In this document: piece after piece, positions 34,770-43,941 of the stretch | How the letters are laid out: every line of letters starts with the position of its first letter | How positions within the stretch are numbered: position 1 is the stretch's first letter | From: Ignavibacteriales bacterium | Lineage (GTDB): Bacteria; Bacteroidota; Ignavibacteria; Ignavibacteriales; SURF-24 | NCBI GenBank assembly: GCA_026390815.1 | Contig: JAPLFH010000057.1 | Coordinates: 25,924 to 89,923, forward strand | Direction of reading: 5' to 3' | Length of the DNA stretch: 64,000 bases | Translations under genes and position numbers: made by a program | The notes under the pieces: model-generated | Told to the model about the DNA's origin: nothing | Seen by the model: the letters and a program-made list of their open reading frames with translations, nothing else | Database searches by the model: none

Positions 34770-35624
34770 ATGTGTCCAAGATTATTTCAAATAGGTCCTT
34801 TTACAGTTTACAGTTACGGTTTGATGCTGGGAATTGCTTTCATTGTTGGAAGTTATTTCCTTACAAAAGAACTTGAACGAAGAAAGATGGATCCAAATAT
34901 TTCAACAGAAATTACTCTGGTTGCTATCATATTTGGAATTATTGGAGCTAAATTATTCAGCATATTGGAAAACTGGACTGCCTTTCTTGCCGATCCGTTT
35001 GGTGAAATATTTTCTCCAGGTGGATTAACTTTCTATGGCGGATTTTTATTAGCAGCGCTTGCAATCTTTATTACTCTTAAAAGAAAAAAAATCCCATTCC
35101 TTGTAATGGCAGATGCAACAGTTCCTTCCTTAGCACTTGCTTATGGAATTGGAAGAATTGGCTGTCATCTTGCCGGCGATGGGGATTATGGAATTCCAAC
35201 TAACTTACCGTGGGGTACCAACTATGAGAATGGAACAGTGCCGCCATCATACGCTTTCAGAGGAACAGAAATAGCTAAACATTTTCCAAATGGAATTGTA
35301 CCGGATAATACTCCACTGCATCCAACACCGGCTTATGAATTCCTACTTGGTGTTTTAATTTTCTTTATTCTCTTTCAATTGAACAAGAAAAAAATACATT
35401 GGCAGGATGGTAAAGTTTTTATGTATTATTTAATGTTAGCCGGCTCCGCAAGATTTTTAGTTGAGTTCATTAGACTCAATCCCAATTTTATTTTCGGACT
35501 TTCCGAAGCACAAACAATTGCTGTTTGCTTAATTTTCTTTGGTGGTTTAGGATTATTTTATTATTCAAAACATCCTGATTTAAAAAAATATATTCCGCCG
35601 CCATTAAAAGGGGATGGAAAATAG
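34770..35624 (+). CDS. lgt: Prolipoprotein diacylglyceryl transferase
   Basis: A 284-residue inner membrane enzyme with seven predicted membrane helices. It transfers diacylglycerol to the lipobox cysteine of prolipoproteins. Landmarks are YGLMLGIAFIVG, GGLTFYGGFLLA, the signature YGIGRIGCHLAGDGDYG (canonical GRIGNFxN is altered to GRIGCHLAG), HPTPAYEF and ARFLVEFIR. The catalytic arginine and the HPTP histidine are kept, so the enzyme should be active. It fits the several lipoproteins in this window. Confidence 0.93.
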   Translation: MCPRLFQIGPFTVYSYGLMLGIAFIVGSYFLTKELERRKMDPNISTEITLVAIIFGIIGAKLFSILENWTAFLADPFGEIFSPGGLTFYGGFLLAALAIFITLKRKKIPFLVMADATVPSLALAYGIGRIGCHLAGDGDYGIPTNLPWGTNYENGTVPPSYAFRGTEIAKHFPNGIVPDNTPLHPTPAYEFLLGVLIFFILFQLNKKKIHWQDGKVFMYYLMLAGSARFLVEFIRLNPNFIFGLSEAQTIAVCLIFFGGLGLFYYSKHPDLKKYIPPPLKGDGK

Positions 35625-35629
35625 AATTC

Positions 35630-35753
35630 AGAAAACAGAATTCAGAAATCAGAAGAAAGAAATTAGAAATTAGAAAACAGGAATTTGAAATGGGAAATGA
35701 AAATCAGGATGTTTTTTCTTATTCTGTTTTCTGAGTTCTGTATTCTGTTTTCT
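35630..35753. repeat. Long imperfect inverted repeat between lgt and rlmB
   Basis: Arms 35630-35654 and 35729-35753 are complementary at 23 of 25 positions, separated by 74 bases. The left half is nearly all purines (repeated CAGAA words) and the right nearly all pyrimidines. A transcript through it would fold into a long stem just before rlmB. Confidence 0.65.
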
Positions 35754-35770
35754 ATCTTCTCAAAGGAATT

Positions 35771-36499
35771 ATGAATTTAATCATTGGGCGCAAACCGGTT
35801 CTGGAAGCATTAAAATCTGGCGAGCAACTGGAGAAAATATATTTCCAGTTTGGGCAAAAAGGCTCCGCTATTTTTGAAATCATCAAGCTTGCTAAACAAC
35901 AGAAAGTTAGCATAACTGAATTACCCCCCGCCAAATTTAATTCAATCTCTTCCGAAACACATACTCAAGGTGTAATTGCTGTAAAGAGCCAGCAGAAATA
36001 TTTTGAACTTGAGGAACTGATTGAAAAATCAAAAAGGTCTGAATTTCCTCTTTTACTTGTTTTGGATTCAATTCAAGATCCTCATAACCTTGGAGCAATA
36101 TTACGCACGGCAGAATGTACCGGGGTGGATGGTGTAATTATTACATTGCACGGAAGCGCCTCAATAACTGAAACGGTTGTAAAAACCTCCGCTGGTGCAA
36201 CAGAATATATGAGTATGTGTAAAGTAAGTAATCTTGCACAGGCTCTTGATGTGCTTAAAGAAAATGGTTTTTGGATTGCTGGTTCTTCTTTAGAAAAAGC
36301 CAGGGATTATTCCAGTGTTGATTATAAAATGCCGATTGCTCTTGTTATTGGTAATGAAGAAAAAGGAATCCGCCATCTGACCGCGCAAAAATGTGACTTC
36401 CTTGTTAAGATACCAATGAGTGGTAAAATACAATCGCTTAATGTTTCTGTTGCCGCCGGTGTTCTTCTTTTTGAAATTTTCCGCCAAAGAAAAAACTAG
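35771..36499 (+). CDS. rlmB: 23S rRNA 2'-O-methyltransferase, RlmB/SpoU family
   Basis: A 242-residue SPOUT methyltransferase that 2'-O-methylates 23S rRNA (G2251 in E. coli RlmB). The N-terminal substrate domain is residues 1-75 (IIGRKPVLEALKSGEQLEKI). SpoU motifs follow: LLVLDSIQDPHNLGAILRTA, ALVIGNEEKGIR and IPMSGKIQSLNVSVAAGVLLFE. The ATG follows CAAAGG. SpoU relatives such as TrmH act on tRNA, but the N-terminal domain favours RlmB. Confidence 0.9.
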   Translation: MNLIIGRKPVLEALKSGEQLEKIYFQFGQKGSAIFEIIKLAKQQKVSITELPPAKFNSISSETHTQGVIAVKSQQKYFELEELIEKSKRSEFPLLLVLDSIQDPHNLGAILRTAECTGVDGVIITLHGSASITETVVKTSAGATEYMSMCKVSNLAQALDVLKENGFWIAGSSLEKARDYSSVDYKMPIALVIGNEEKGIRHLTAQKCDFLVKIPMSGKIQSLNVSVAAGVLLFEIFRQRKN

Positions 36500-36582
36500 A
36501 ATATTTTTAAATAAAAAATATTGCTACCTGATTATTAATTTATCCCATAGCTTAATTTGTATGTGGTGCTGCTATGCCATCA

Positions 36583-36657
36583 TCACATCAAATATCCAAA
36601 AGTAGTTTTTGAATTATTGATCAGAGATCGAGCGAAAGATAATTATATTTGATGTGA
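36583..36657. repeat. 13-bp perfect inverted repeat downstream of rlmB
   Basis: TCACATCAAATAT (36583-36595) is exactly complementary to 36645-36657, 49 bases apart. A second hairpin, AATGATAAA with TTTATCATT (36670-36692), follows immediately. The pair lies between rlmB and the truncated methyltransferase. Confidence 0.55.
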
Positions 36658-36755
36658 AGGTTACTGGTTAATGATAAAATTTCTTTATCATTAGATAATA
36701 AAAACAATATTTCAGAAAATATCATTAATCTGATTGAAATTGAATAGAGCAGAAG

Positions 36756-37121
36756 ATGACAATAATGTTCAATAAAATAAGCGAAGCATTCTCCCGGCAA
36801 TCAGAATTTTTTGATGATTATGAGGGCACGAATGAGATCTTAAAATGGATGCGTTCGGTAACACACGAACATCTTTTAAGACATTTAAGAACGGATGATA
36901 AAATATTAGAAATAAATTCAGGTACAGGGATTGACGCAATTTATTTGGCAAATAAAGGATACAAAATTCATTGCACGGATATATCTGATGGAATGTTGAA
37001 CAAAATAAGACAAAAGATTTATGAACATAAATTGGAAAATCTAATTTCCTATCAGCTTCTTTCTTTTTTAGATTTGGATAAATTAGAAGGAAACTATTTC
37101 CCCAATATTTTCTTCAATTGA
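36756..37121 (+). pseudogene. Truncated SAM-dependent methyltransferase
   Basis: The first 115 or so residues of a class I methyltransferase. An N-terminal helix region is followed by SAM-binding motif I (ILEINSGTGIDAIYLANKG) and the acidic end of strand 2 (CTDISDGML). It stops after FLDLDKLEGNYF, where the family normally continues with the substrate-binding half. The last residues (PNIFFN) are read from sequence belonging to the opposing glycosyltransferase. The catalytic half is missing, so the product should be inactive. Confidence 0.8.
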
Positions 37122-37498
37122 TTTTTGTAATAAAAAACGAAAACTTTAGAATAAAACTGAGGATTCGTATAGAAAGAAAGATCGTGTATGATTATAAGTG
37201 AAGGTTTGTTGAAGTTGAGTGGCATTAGGTAATTCGGAAAGATACCGAATTCAACTGCCTCTCTGTTCATTTCTGAAGAGAGTAAAAAGGTCCTATACAA
37301 ATGCCGGTTAACCCCACCTCTTTTTATTAGAGGAATTGAATTTAGTATTTTGCTTTGAGGCAACCTATTAATTGGTTGAACTGGAAATGTTTTTATCTTA
37401 TATTCTGTTCTGTCTAACTGAGAAAGTAAACAATTTATGTATCTGGATGTACCGGTGTTTCTGTCGCTCATCGCAGAAATATCTAAACCAATAATCAT
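37094..37498 (-). pseudogene. Truncated GT4-like glycosyltransferase
   Basis: The N-terminal 130 residues of a GT-B glycosyltransferase. It opens with IIGLDISAMSDRNTGTSRYI, the glycine-rich acceptor-binding loop of GT4 enzymes, and reaches SLIIIHDLSFYTNPQFYSK before ending. The whole nucleotide-sugar domain is absent. It meets the truncated methyltransferase tail to tail with 28 bases of overlap, so one deletion removed both 3' ends. Confidence 0.8.
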
Positions 37499-38108
37499 AG
37501 TGCCCGTCCAAAAGTATTTTTAGATAATGCAAATCATTAAATCTAATGAACTGATTTTATCTTAGAATTAACATAATACCGTCTTGGAATCATATAGTAA
37601 AATTTAATTCTCACCATAATTTAAAACAATATCTGTTCGTCAAGATAAAATGAAGAATATTATTTTATATAATTATTAATATATCTAACAATGTTTCTGA
37701 AAGTGAAGTTCATTGATAATACACTTGGAGCTTTAAAACTTTTTTATTACCGATTTATCGACTGTGAATTCTTTTGTTATTCTGATCCTCTCGGTATGAT
37801 ATCATTGATTAACTTTTTAATATAATTAAGTCACGTTACGCATCGTTAGATATTTGAGCCAAAAAACTCATCTCCTTAGTCTCCTTCTCTTTCAAGGAGA
37901 AGGGGATTTGGGGTAGAGTTCAAAATGCTGCGTAAGGTGACTAATTAATTAACCTATTCATTTTTTAGTAAGAAGTTTCTCAAGCAGGAAAACAGAGTGA
38001 AGTATTAAATTATCTGTGCTAATTGCTGAAAAGTCGCAATAGGCAATTCTGTGTGATCTTGAGGGATTATTTTTCTAATCTCCTAATCTTCGCGATTCCA
38101 TAAAAACA
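37499..38108. other. 610-base gap with a MITE-like element
   Basis: No gene is seen. The gap is AT-rich and probably decayed, apart from the 114-bp repeat element listed separately at 37829-37942. Confidence 0.55.
37829..37942. mobile_element. 114-bp MITE-like element
   Basis: Terminal inverted repeats AGTCACGTTACGCA (37829-37842) and TGCGTAAGGTGACT (37929-37942) match at 13 of 14 positions. AATTA occurs directly on both outer sides (37824-37828 and 37943-37947), which looks like a 5-bp target duplication. Inside is a hairpin CCTTCTC/GAGAAGG (37883-37903). There is no coding capacity. Copies elsewhere in the genome cannot be checked here. Confidence 0.6.
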
Positions 38109-40019
38109 CTAAAGCCCATAATAAGCAAGGATTGTTAGGATATATGCTCCTGATCCATATCCTACCATTGGTATAGCCCCGATATACAGATCATCTTTAT
38201 CCCTGATACAATTGCACCATATATCATGAGATTTAAAGTACTCCGTTACTTTATTACTTTGTACTTTGTTGCTGTACATTTCGGGTATTGTATTATAATT
38301 TACTGCAGCTTGTTCAGTTACAAAATTCAGCAACTTGGCTGCCTCAGCTTTTTGTCCAAATAAAAGGTGGGCTAATGCGATGCGTAGATTGATGAACACC
38401 CATTCCTGGTTTTCATAAGGATCGGAACTGTTGAGCCGGATATATCCGGGTCTGTTCCCTTTTAATTTTAAAACTTTGTCATATTCATCCATGTGAGATA
38501 AAAACAATTTTTTATCATCAATCAATCCATTGGCAAAAATTTCATACACCCCTGAATCATAATATTCATGATCTGTTTTTAACTGGTCGTTAACATTTCC
38601 TTTGATGTATTTATTTTCAATAAGCATATGGGTTAAAATTCCTTTCTTTAAAGTTTCAGCTTCTGATTTATATTTTTCATATGGCAGATGGAATTGCTTT
38701 TGCATCATTGCAAATTTCTCTAATCCCATAGCACAAACACCTGAAGTAAAAGTATATTGTCTTGGCATTTCCAGGTAGTGTTCCCAGGGACCGGAATCCT
38801 CTCTTATCAATGAATTTGTATCTATGCAGTTTATAGTAACATCTGCTACTTTTGTGGATACCAAACGATTCCATTTAATATAAAAAGCAGTATCTCTACT
38901 GGATTCTGTATAATCACAAAAAGCACACAGGAACAATCCGAAATTATCATACTCAAAATTGGGTCCATCTCCATAAGTGCTTTCTTCCTTTCCATTGCCG
39001 AAATACCTGCATACTGAAATCTGATAATCGGTACCCACCCCGTAATCTTTTCCATCCTTATGAATATAATGCTTATAACGACCGGATGGGGCTTTCAACA
39101 TAAATTCCAGACTTTTCTTAGCTTCCGTATACATTCCCAAACGAGTCATTGCCTGAATAGCGTAGCTGCCATCCCTTACCCAGGAAACATGCCACAAACC
39201 TGGCGGCAGAGATGCCAATATCTGTCCGTGTGAATATGGAAATATTTCTTTATCCGATACTTGCGCCATCTTTAAAAAGGAAATTGACTGTTCTACCACA
39301 TTCCTTTCTTTGAGGGAAAGATCCTTAGGTATTTTGCATGTGGAAAAAAGATTTTGCATGAAATTGATCTCATCATTCAATAAGGATTTTTTTGCTTTGG
39401 ATAATTTGACAATTGCTTTGCTTACAATTGCAGTATCAGTATGTAACGAATCAGTAAAAGAATACAAAAAATATTTCTCATAGATATTTTTATTATACCT
39501 TCGGAGTATGCTTCCTTTATGGATATTTCCGGCAATACGTACTGTTAGATATTCATGCGAGTTTGTTAATAAAGAAATTCCAGTTAGTATATTCCCATTT
39601 CCGCTTTCCGCTTTGAATGATAGGTTTTCGATCTTTTCTTTTTCCCCCTTTATTACCACATAGAATATTTTATCATTGTTAGTGAAGGAAGAAAAATAAT
39701 TTATTGTAAACCCGTCATATTCTACGGTTATTATATGTGTATTATTAAGATAGCTGGTTTGAGTAGGAAACTGATCGCCGCTTAATTTGATATTACCTAC
39801 AAAAGGACTAACATATAAACCTGAATCATAATTGGCGAAAATATGCGGATAAACATATTCGACTACATTTTTTTTTGAATCATAAACTGCTGCTATCAAA
39901 CCGTTTGAAGTAGTTAATTTAAAATAAGATGGTTCGATTGCATTATTTGATTTCTGTGCGTTCATCAATTGCTGACAGAAAACAGTAAACAGAATTATGA
40001 GTATAAATGTTTTTTTCAT
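38109..40019 (-). CDS. GH15-like glucoamylase-family protein, secreted
   Basis: A 636-residue exported protein with a signal peptide (MKKTFILIILFTVFCQQLMNAQ). An N-terminal beta-sandwich (about 25-230) precedes a six-hairpin catalytic toroid like GH15 glucoamylases/glucodextranases: PGLWHVSWVRDGSYAIQAM, a segment with REDSGPWEHYLEMPRQYTF, and a final YGSGAYILTILAYYG. The glutamate of GPWEHY is a likely catalytic acid. The start at 40019 is chosen because the signal peptide begins there; the longer frame adds 16 non-signal residues. It probably releases glucose from alpha-glucans, a different activity from the neighbouring galactan enzymes. Confidence 0.75.
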   Translation of the reverse strand: MKKTFILIILFTVFCQQLMNAQKSNNAIEPSYFKLTTSNGLIAAVYDSKKNVVEYVYPHIFANYDSGLYVSPFVGNIKLSGDQFPTQTSYLNNTHIITVEYDGFTINYFSSFTNNDKIFYVVIKGEKEKIENLSFKAESGNGNILTGISLLTNSHEYLTVRIAGNIHKGSILRRYNKNIYEKYFLYSFTDSLHTDTAIVSKAIVKLSKAKKSLLNDEINFMQNLFSTCKIPKDLSLKERNVVEQSISFLKMAQVSDKEIFPYSHGQILASLPPGLWHVSWVRDGSYAIQAMTRLGMYTEAKKSLEFMLKAPSGRYKHYIHKDGKDYGVGTDYQISVCRYFGNGKEESTYGDGPNFEYDNFGLFLCAFCDYTESSRDTAFYIKWNRLVSTKVADVTINCIDTNSLIREDSGPWEHYLEMPRQYTFTSGVCAMGLEKFAMMQKQFHLPYEKYKSEAETLKKGILTHMLIENKYIKGNVNDQLKTDHEYYDSGVYEIFANGLIDDKKLFLSHMDEYDKVLKLKGNRPGYIRLNSSDPYENQEWVFINLRIALAHLLFGQKAEAAKLLNFVTEQAAVNYNTIPEMYSNKVQSNKVTEYFKSHDIWCNCIRDKDDLYIGAIPMVGYGSGAYILTILAYYGL

Positions 40020-40155
40020 GATTTTTACACTGTTCGTTACAAAATTAAATTGTACCTCAGATACCACTACAATTGTACGATTCTGGGAATCATACTACCG
40101 AGTAATCATATTCTAAATTCTTATTAAGTTTTACAAAAATATAATTTGTAATCTC

Positions 40156-42414
40156 TTATTCAACCAGTTCAATTATTCCTTTCAATCGTATATCCTTTGA
40201 TGAGGCACCAATCATTACTTCAAATTCGCCAGGCTCGGCTACCCATTCCAGTTTTTGATTATAGAATGAAAGCTTTTCTTTATCAATAATAAATTTAATT
40301 GTCTTTGATTCTCCTATGTTTAATTTTATTTTTTCAAAATCTTTTAATTCCTCAACCGGTCTTGCAATAGAACCAACAATGTCATGCAGATATAGTTGTA
40401 CAATTTCTTCACCATTAAATTTACCTGTATTTGTAATTGTTACGGAAACTTCAACCTTATCATTTGGATTCATTTTATTTTTACTCAACTGCAAGTTGCT
40501 GTATTTAAAACTTGTATAACTTAATCCAAATCCAAATTCAAACTTTGGATAGATAGATAAATCAATATAAGCGCTTCTGTAAAAACGGTCCTCATCGTTT
40601 GCGGCAGGACGACCTGTATTAAAATGATTATAGTAGATTGGTATTTGTCCAACACTTAAGGGGAATGTAATAGGAAGTTTTGCCGATGGATTGTAATCGC
40701 CAAACAATACATCAGCTATTGCGTTACCAGCCTCGCTCCCTAACCACCAAGTATATAATATGGCAGGTGCATTATCAGCAGTAAAATTAAATACAAGGGG
40801 GCGTCCGGCATTGATTAAAACAACAATTGGTTTTCTTGTTTCCAGCAACACTTTTAATAAATCTTCCTGAACACTCGGGATATTAATATTGCTGCGGCTT
40901 TTAGCTTCGCCGGTCATATCTCGCCGCTCACCAATGCTCAGAATAACTACATCAGCTTGCTTTGAAATATTTATTGCTTCGGCAAATCCATCTTTATTTT
41001 CTCCTTCAATATCACAACCTTTAGCGTATAAAAGTTTTGTTGTACTGCCAGTTTTATTCCTAAGTCCTTCCCATTGAGATACAATATAATTTGAGTCAAC
41101 TCCAGGTACTTCAACATCCCAGGATCCTTTGTTTTGGTTAACTGCTTTTACCAATGGACCAATAAATGCAATTGTTTTTATGTTTTTAGATAATGGTAAA
41201 AGTTGATTCTGATTTTTTAGCAACACAATACTTCTTCTTGCCATTTCTCTTGCAATATTTTGGTGATCCGGATTATTTAATTCTTTCTGTTCTCTTTCAG
41301 GATTACAAAATTTGAAAGGATCATCGAACAATCCAAGCTCAAATTTTTTTCTTAGAATTCTTTTTACAGCATCATCGATTAATGCTATTTGTACTTTATC
41401 ATCTTTTACTAATTGTGCCAGGTTGTTTATATAATTACGGCTTTCCATATCCATATCGCATCCGGCTGTAATTGCTAAAAGTGAAGCTTCATATTCGTTT
41501 TTTACATTACCATGTTTTATCATCTCACCAACTGCACCCCAATCGCTTACAACAAAACCTTCAAAGCCCCATTTTCCTTTCAGGATGTCCTGCAATAAAT
41601 ATTTATTTCCTGTTGAGGGCACACCATTAATATCGTTGAAGGAAGTCATAAATGTTCCAACCTTAGCGTCAACAGCGGCTTTAAATGGCGGCAGATACAC
41701 TTCCCAGAGCAGCCTGTCGCTCATATCAACCGAATTATAATCTCTGCCTCCGATTGCAGCACCATATGCAGCAAAATGTTTTGCACATGCCATTAATGAA
41801 TTTATTTCACCGGGTTTATCACCCTGAAAACCTTTTACCCTGGCATAAGCTATTTTTGATGCAAGGTATGGATCTTCACCAGCTCCTTCCATTACCCTTC
41901 CCCAACGTGGATCACGGCAGATGTCAACCATCGGTGCAAATGTCCAATGGATACCGCCGGCACTTGCTTCTTTTGCGGAAATCCTTCCCGATAATTCAAT
42001 TGCCTCTAAATCCCAACTGCAGGCTTCTGCCAGGGGAATTGGGAAAGTAGTTTTGTAACCATGAATTACATCCTGCCCAAAAAGCAAAGGTATTTTTAAC
42101 CGCGATTGCATTGCAATTTGCTGCCAGTTTTTAGTTCGCTCTACACCCATACAATTAAGTATCGATCCAAGTTTGCCATTCTTAACCTGATCCTTTTTAT
42201 CATTATCAAATGTTTGAGGTCCTGTAGATGTCCAATCGTCGTTGTATTGGTTAAGCTGTCCAATCTTTTCATCGAGGGTCATCAAATGCAAAACAGAATC
42301 AATTTTTTGAGTAATATTTATTTTCCAATCACTTTTATTCTGCCCATTATTTTCTGTTACAAAAATTGTTATAAGAAAAATTAGAGCAACAGGAGATATC
42401 CTTTTTAGTTTCAT
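40156..42414 (-). CDS. bglX: GH3 beta-glucosidase, periplasmic (BglX-like)
   Basis: A 752-residue glycoside hydrolase family 3 enzyme with a signal peptide (start MKLKRISPVALIFLITIF). The domain order is a TIM barrel (about 35-370) with nucleophile D291 in GFVVSDWGAV and substrate residues in GRVMEGAGEDPYLASKIA. Then come the alpha/beta sandwich with GERRDMTGEAKSR (acid/base region), and the C-terminal fibronectin III-like domain (about 650-750). Family members release terminal beta-linked glucose, and some act on xylose or galactose. The ATG at 42414 is preferred; a longer start at 42471 would place 19 residues before the signal. It is divergent from the LacI-type regulator. Confidence 0.9.
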   Translation of the reverse strand: MKLKRISPVALIFLITIFVTENNGQNKSDWKINITQKIDSVLHLMTLDEKIGQLNQYNDDWTSTGPQTFDNDKKDQVKNGKLGSILNCMGVERTKNWQQIAMQSRLKIPLLFGQDVIHGYKTTFPIPLAEACSWDLEAIELSGRISAKEASAGGIHWTFAPMVDICRDPRWGRVMEGAGEDPYLASKIAYARVKGFQGDKPGEINSLMACAKHFAAYGAAIGGRDYNSVDMSDRLLWEVYLPPFKAAVDAKVGTFMTSFNDINGVPSTGNKYLLQDILKGKWGFEGFVVSDWGAVGEMIKHGNVKNEYEASLLAITAGCDMDMESRNYINNLAQLVKDDKVQIALIDDAVKRILRKKFELGLFDDPFKFCNPEREQKELNNPDHQNIAREMARRSIVLLKNQNQLLPLSKNIKTIAFIGPLVKAVNQNKGSWDVEVPGVDSNYIVSQWEGLRNKTGSTTKLLYAKGCDIEGENKDGFAEAINISKQADVVILSIGERRDMTGEAKSRSNINIPSVQEDLLKVLLETRKPIVVLINAGRPLVFNFTADNAPAILYTWWLGSEAGNAIADVLFGDYNPSAKLPITFPLSVGQIPIYYNHFNTGRPAANDEDRFYRSAYIDLSIYPKFEFGFGLSYTSFKYSNLQLSKNKMNPNDKVEVSVTITNTGKFNGEEIVQLYLHDIVGSIARPVEELKDFEKIKLNIGESKTIKFIIDKEKLSFYNQKLEWVAEPGEFEVMIGASSKDIRLKGIIELVE

Positions 42415-42766
42415 ATTTTTTAAATTTTGTATACTTGTTACTAATTTCGTTAAAAGACCGAACACATTCATTTACCATAATGCTAAGTTATAAAACTAGA
42501 ACTTTTATATTGGCATCTGCTATTCCACCAATTTGTGTAACAATAATAAAATATTTTTATAGGATTATCAAACTAATCATCTTCTTAAACAATAAAAACT
42601 TTCGGTGCTTATGAATGGTTTCCAAATGTTATTGTGTTTGGTTAAAAGTTAATCAAAATAAACCTAATCAAAAGAAATCAGGTTGATAAAAGAAGCCTTT
42701 TTTCAATTAATTTGACATTTCCTTTCTGGTTTTCCTAATGGCAAAAATATTTTTAATAAATTTTGC

Positions 42767-42794
42767 TTGACAAAAATACCGAAATAATATATTT
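42767..42794 (+). promoter_or_regulatory. Probable promoter of the LacI regulator gene
   Basis: TTGACA at 42767-42772 is followed by the AT-rich TAATATATTTT at 42785-42795, at a -10-like distance. The operator repeats begin immediately after, so repressor binding would block the start region. Confidence 0.4.
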
Positions 42795-42795
42795 T

Positions 42796-42820
42796 GCAAA
42801 CGATTGCGGTAACGATTGCG
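42796..42820. promoter_or_regulatory. Tandem LacI-type operators over the regulator start
   Basis: GCAAACGATTGC at 42796-42807 has the half-sites (GCAA...TTGC) and central CG of LacI-family operators such as TGCAAACGTTTGCA. An 11-base direct repeat AACGATTGCGG (42799-42809 and 42811-42821) gives a second, weaker copy. They end five bases before the ATG of the LacI-type gene, which suggests autoregulation. Confidence 0.6.
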
Positions 42821-42825
42821 GAAAA

Positions 42826-43833
42826 ATGAAACATAGTACAATTACAGATATTGCAAAAATACTTGGTATTTCTCCTTCCACTGTATCACGCGCCTTGCGC
42901 GATCATCCGGATATTTGTCTCGACACAAAAAACCAAGTAAAGAAAATTGCAAAGGAATTAAATTTTACTCCAAATCCAATTGCCCAAAGTTTAAAGAACA
43001 ATAGAACTACAACAATTGGAGTAATTGTTCCAGAGATTAAACATGATTTTTTTTCATCAGCTATTAGTGGAATAGAGGAAGTTGCTTACCAATCCGGTTA
43101 CACCATTATAGTCTGTCAATCAAATGAAAGTTTTGAAAGAGAGATCGTAAATACAAATGTACTAATTCATCATAGAGTTGCCGGGATAATAGTTTCAATT
43201 TCGCAAAACACAAAAAATGGCGATCATTTTAAAGATATTATTGAACGAAAAATTCCTCTGGTTTTTTTTGATCGTGTTTGCGAAGATGTTTCTGCGTACA
43301 AAGTAATTATTGATGATTCTAAAAGTGCTTTTGATGCTGTGAACTATCTTATTAGTAAAGGATATAAAAAAATTGTTCATTTGGCTGGGCCTATGGCTTT
43401 GGATATTTGTAAAAAAAGAATGAAAGGATACACCGAAGCATTAGAAAAAGCCGGAATTGAAGTGGTTGATGAACTAGTACTAAATGGTGGGTTACATGAA
43501 CAAGATGGTTATAATTCGATGGAATTTTTGATAAAAGAGAAATTGCCCTACGATGCAATTTTTGCTGTTAACGATCCTGTTGCAATTGGTGCTTTTCAAA
43601 GAATCAAAGAGGCTGGATTAAGAATTCCAGAGGATGTTGCTATTATTGGATTCTCTAATAATAAAATTACAAATCTTGTTGACCCACCTCTTACAACTGT
43701 TGATCAGCCTTCGTTCGAGATGGGAATGAAAGCCGCAGAAATTTTAATTGGGATAATTGAAAAAAAAAATAAATCCACTGAACCAAAGACATTAGTACTA
43801 AACACACGGCTAATTGTTCGAGGGTCAACATAA
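42826..43833 (+). CDS. LacI/PurR-family transcriptional regulator
   Basis: A 335-residue regulator. The N-terminal helix-turn-helix and hinge are STITDIAKILGISPSTVSRAL (residues 3-23) and FTPNPIAQSLKNNRT. The periplasmic-binding-protein-like sugar sensor follows (IGVIVPEIKHDFFSSAISGI, then ALYDAIF-type motifs and IAIIGFSNN). The start at 42826 matches the family N-terminus; the upstream in-frame TTG at 42763 would read through its own operators. It lies among glycoside hydrolase genes, so it probably senses a released sugar and controls this locus and itself. Confidence 0.92.
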   Translation: MKHSTITDIAKILGISPSTVSRALRDHPDICLDTKNQVKKIAKELNFTPNPIAQSLKNNRTTTIGVIVPEIKHDFFSSAISGIEEVAYQSGYTIIVCQSNESFEREIVNTNVLIHHRVAGIIVSISQNTKNGDHFKDIIERKIPLVFFDRVCEDVSAYKVIIDDSKSAFDAVNYLISKGYKKIVHLAGPMALDICKKRMKGYTEALEKAGIEVVDELVLNGGLHEQDGYNSMEFLIKEKLPYDAIFAVNDPVAIGAFQRIKEAGLRIPEDVAIIGFSNNKITNLVDPPLTTVDQPSFEMGMKAAEILIGIIEKKNKSTEPKTLVLNTRLIVRGST

Positions 43834-43941
43834 AAATACTTTTTCCAAATTCTTGATACGTACAGAGATTGTGTAATCAAAAAGTGGAATTCTGTTTAGG
43901 CATAATAAATTAATAGGTTCAAGGTAAATGAATGAAGAGTA

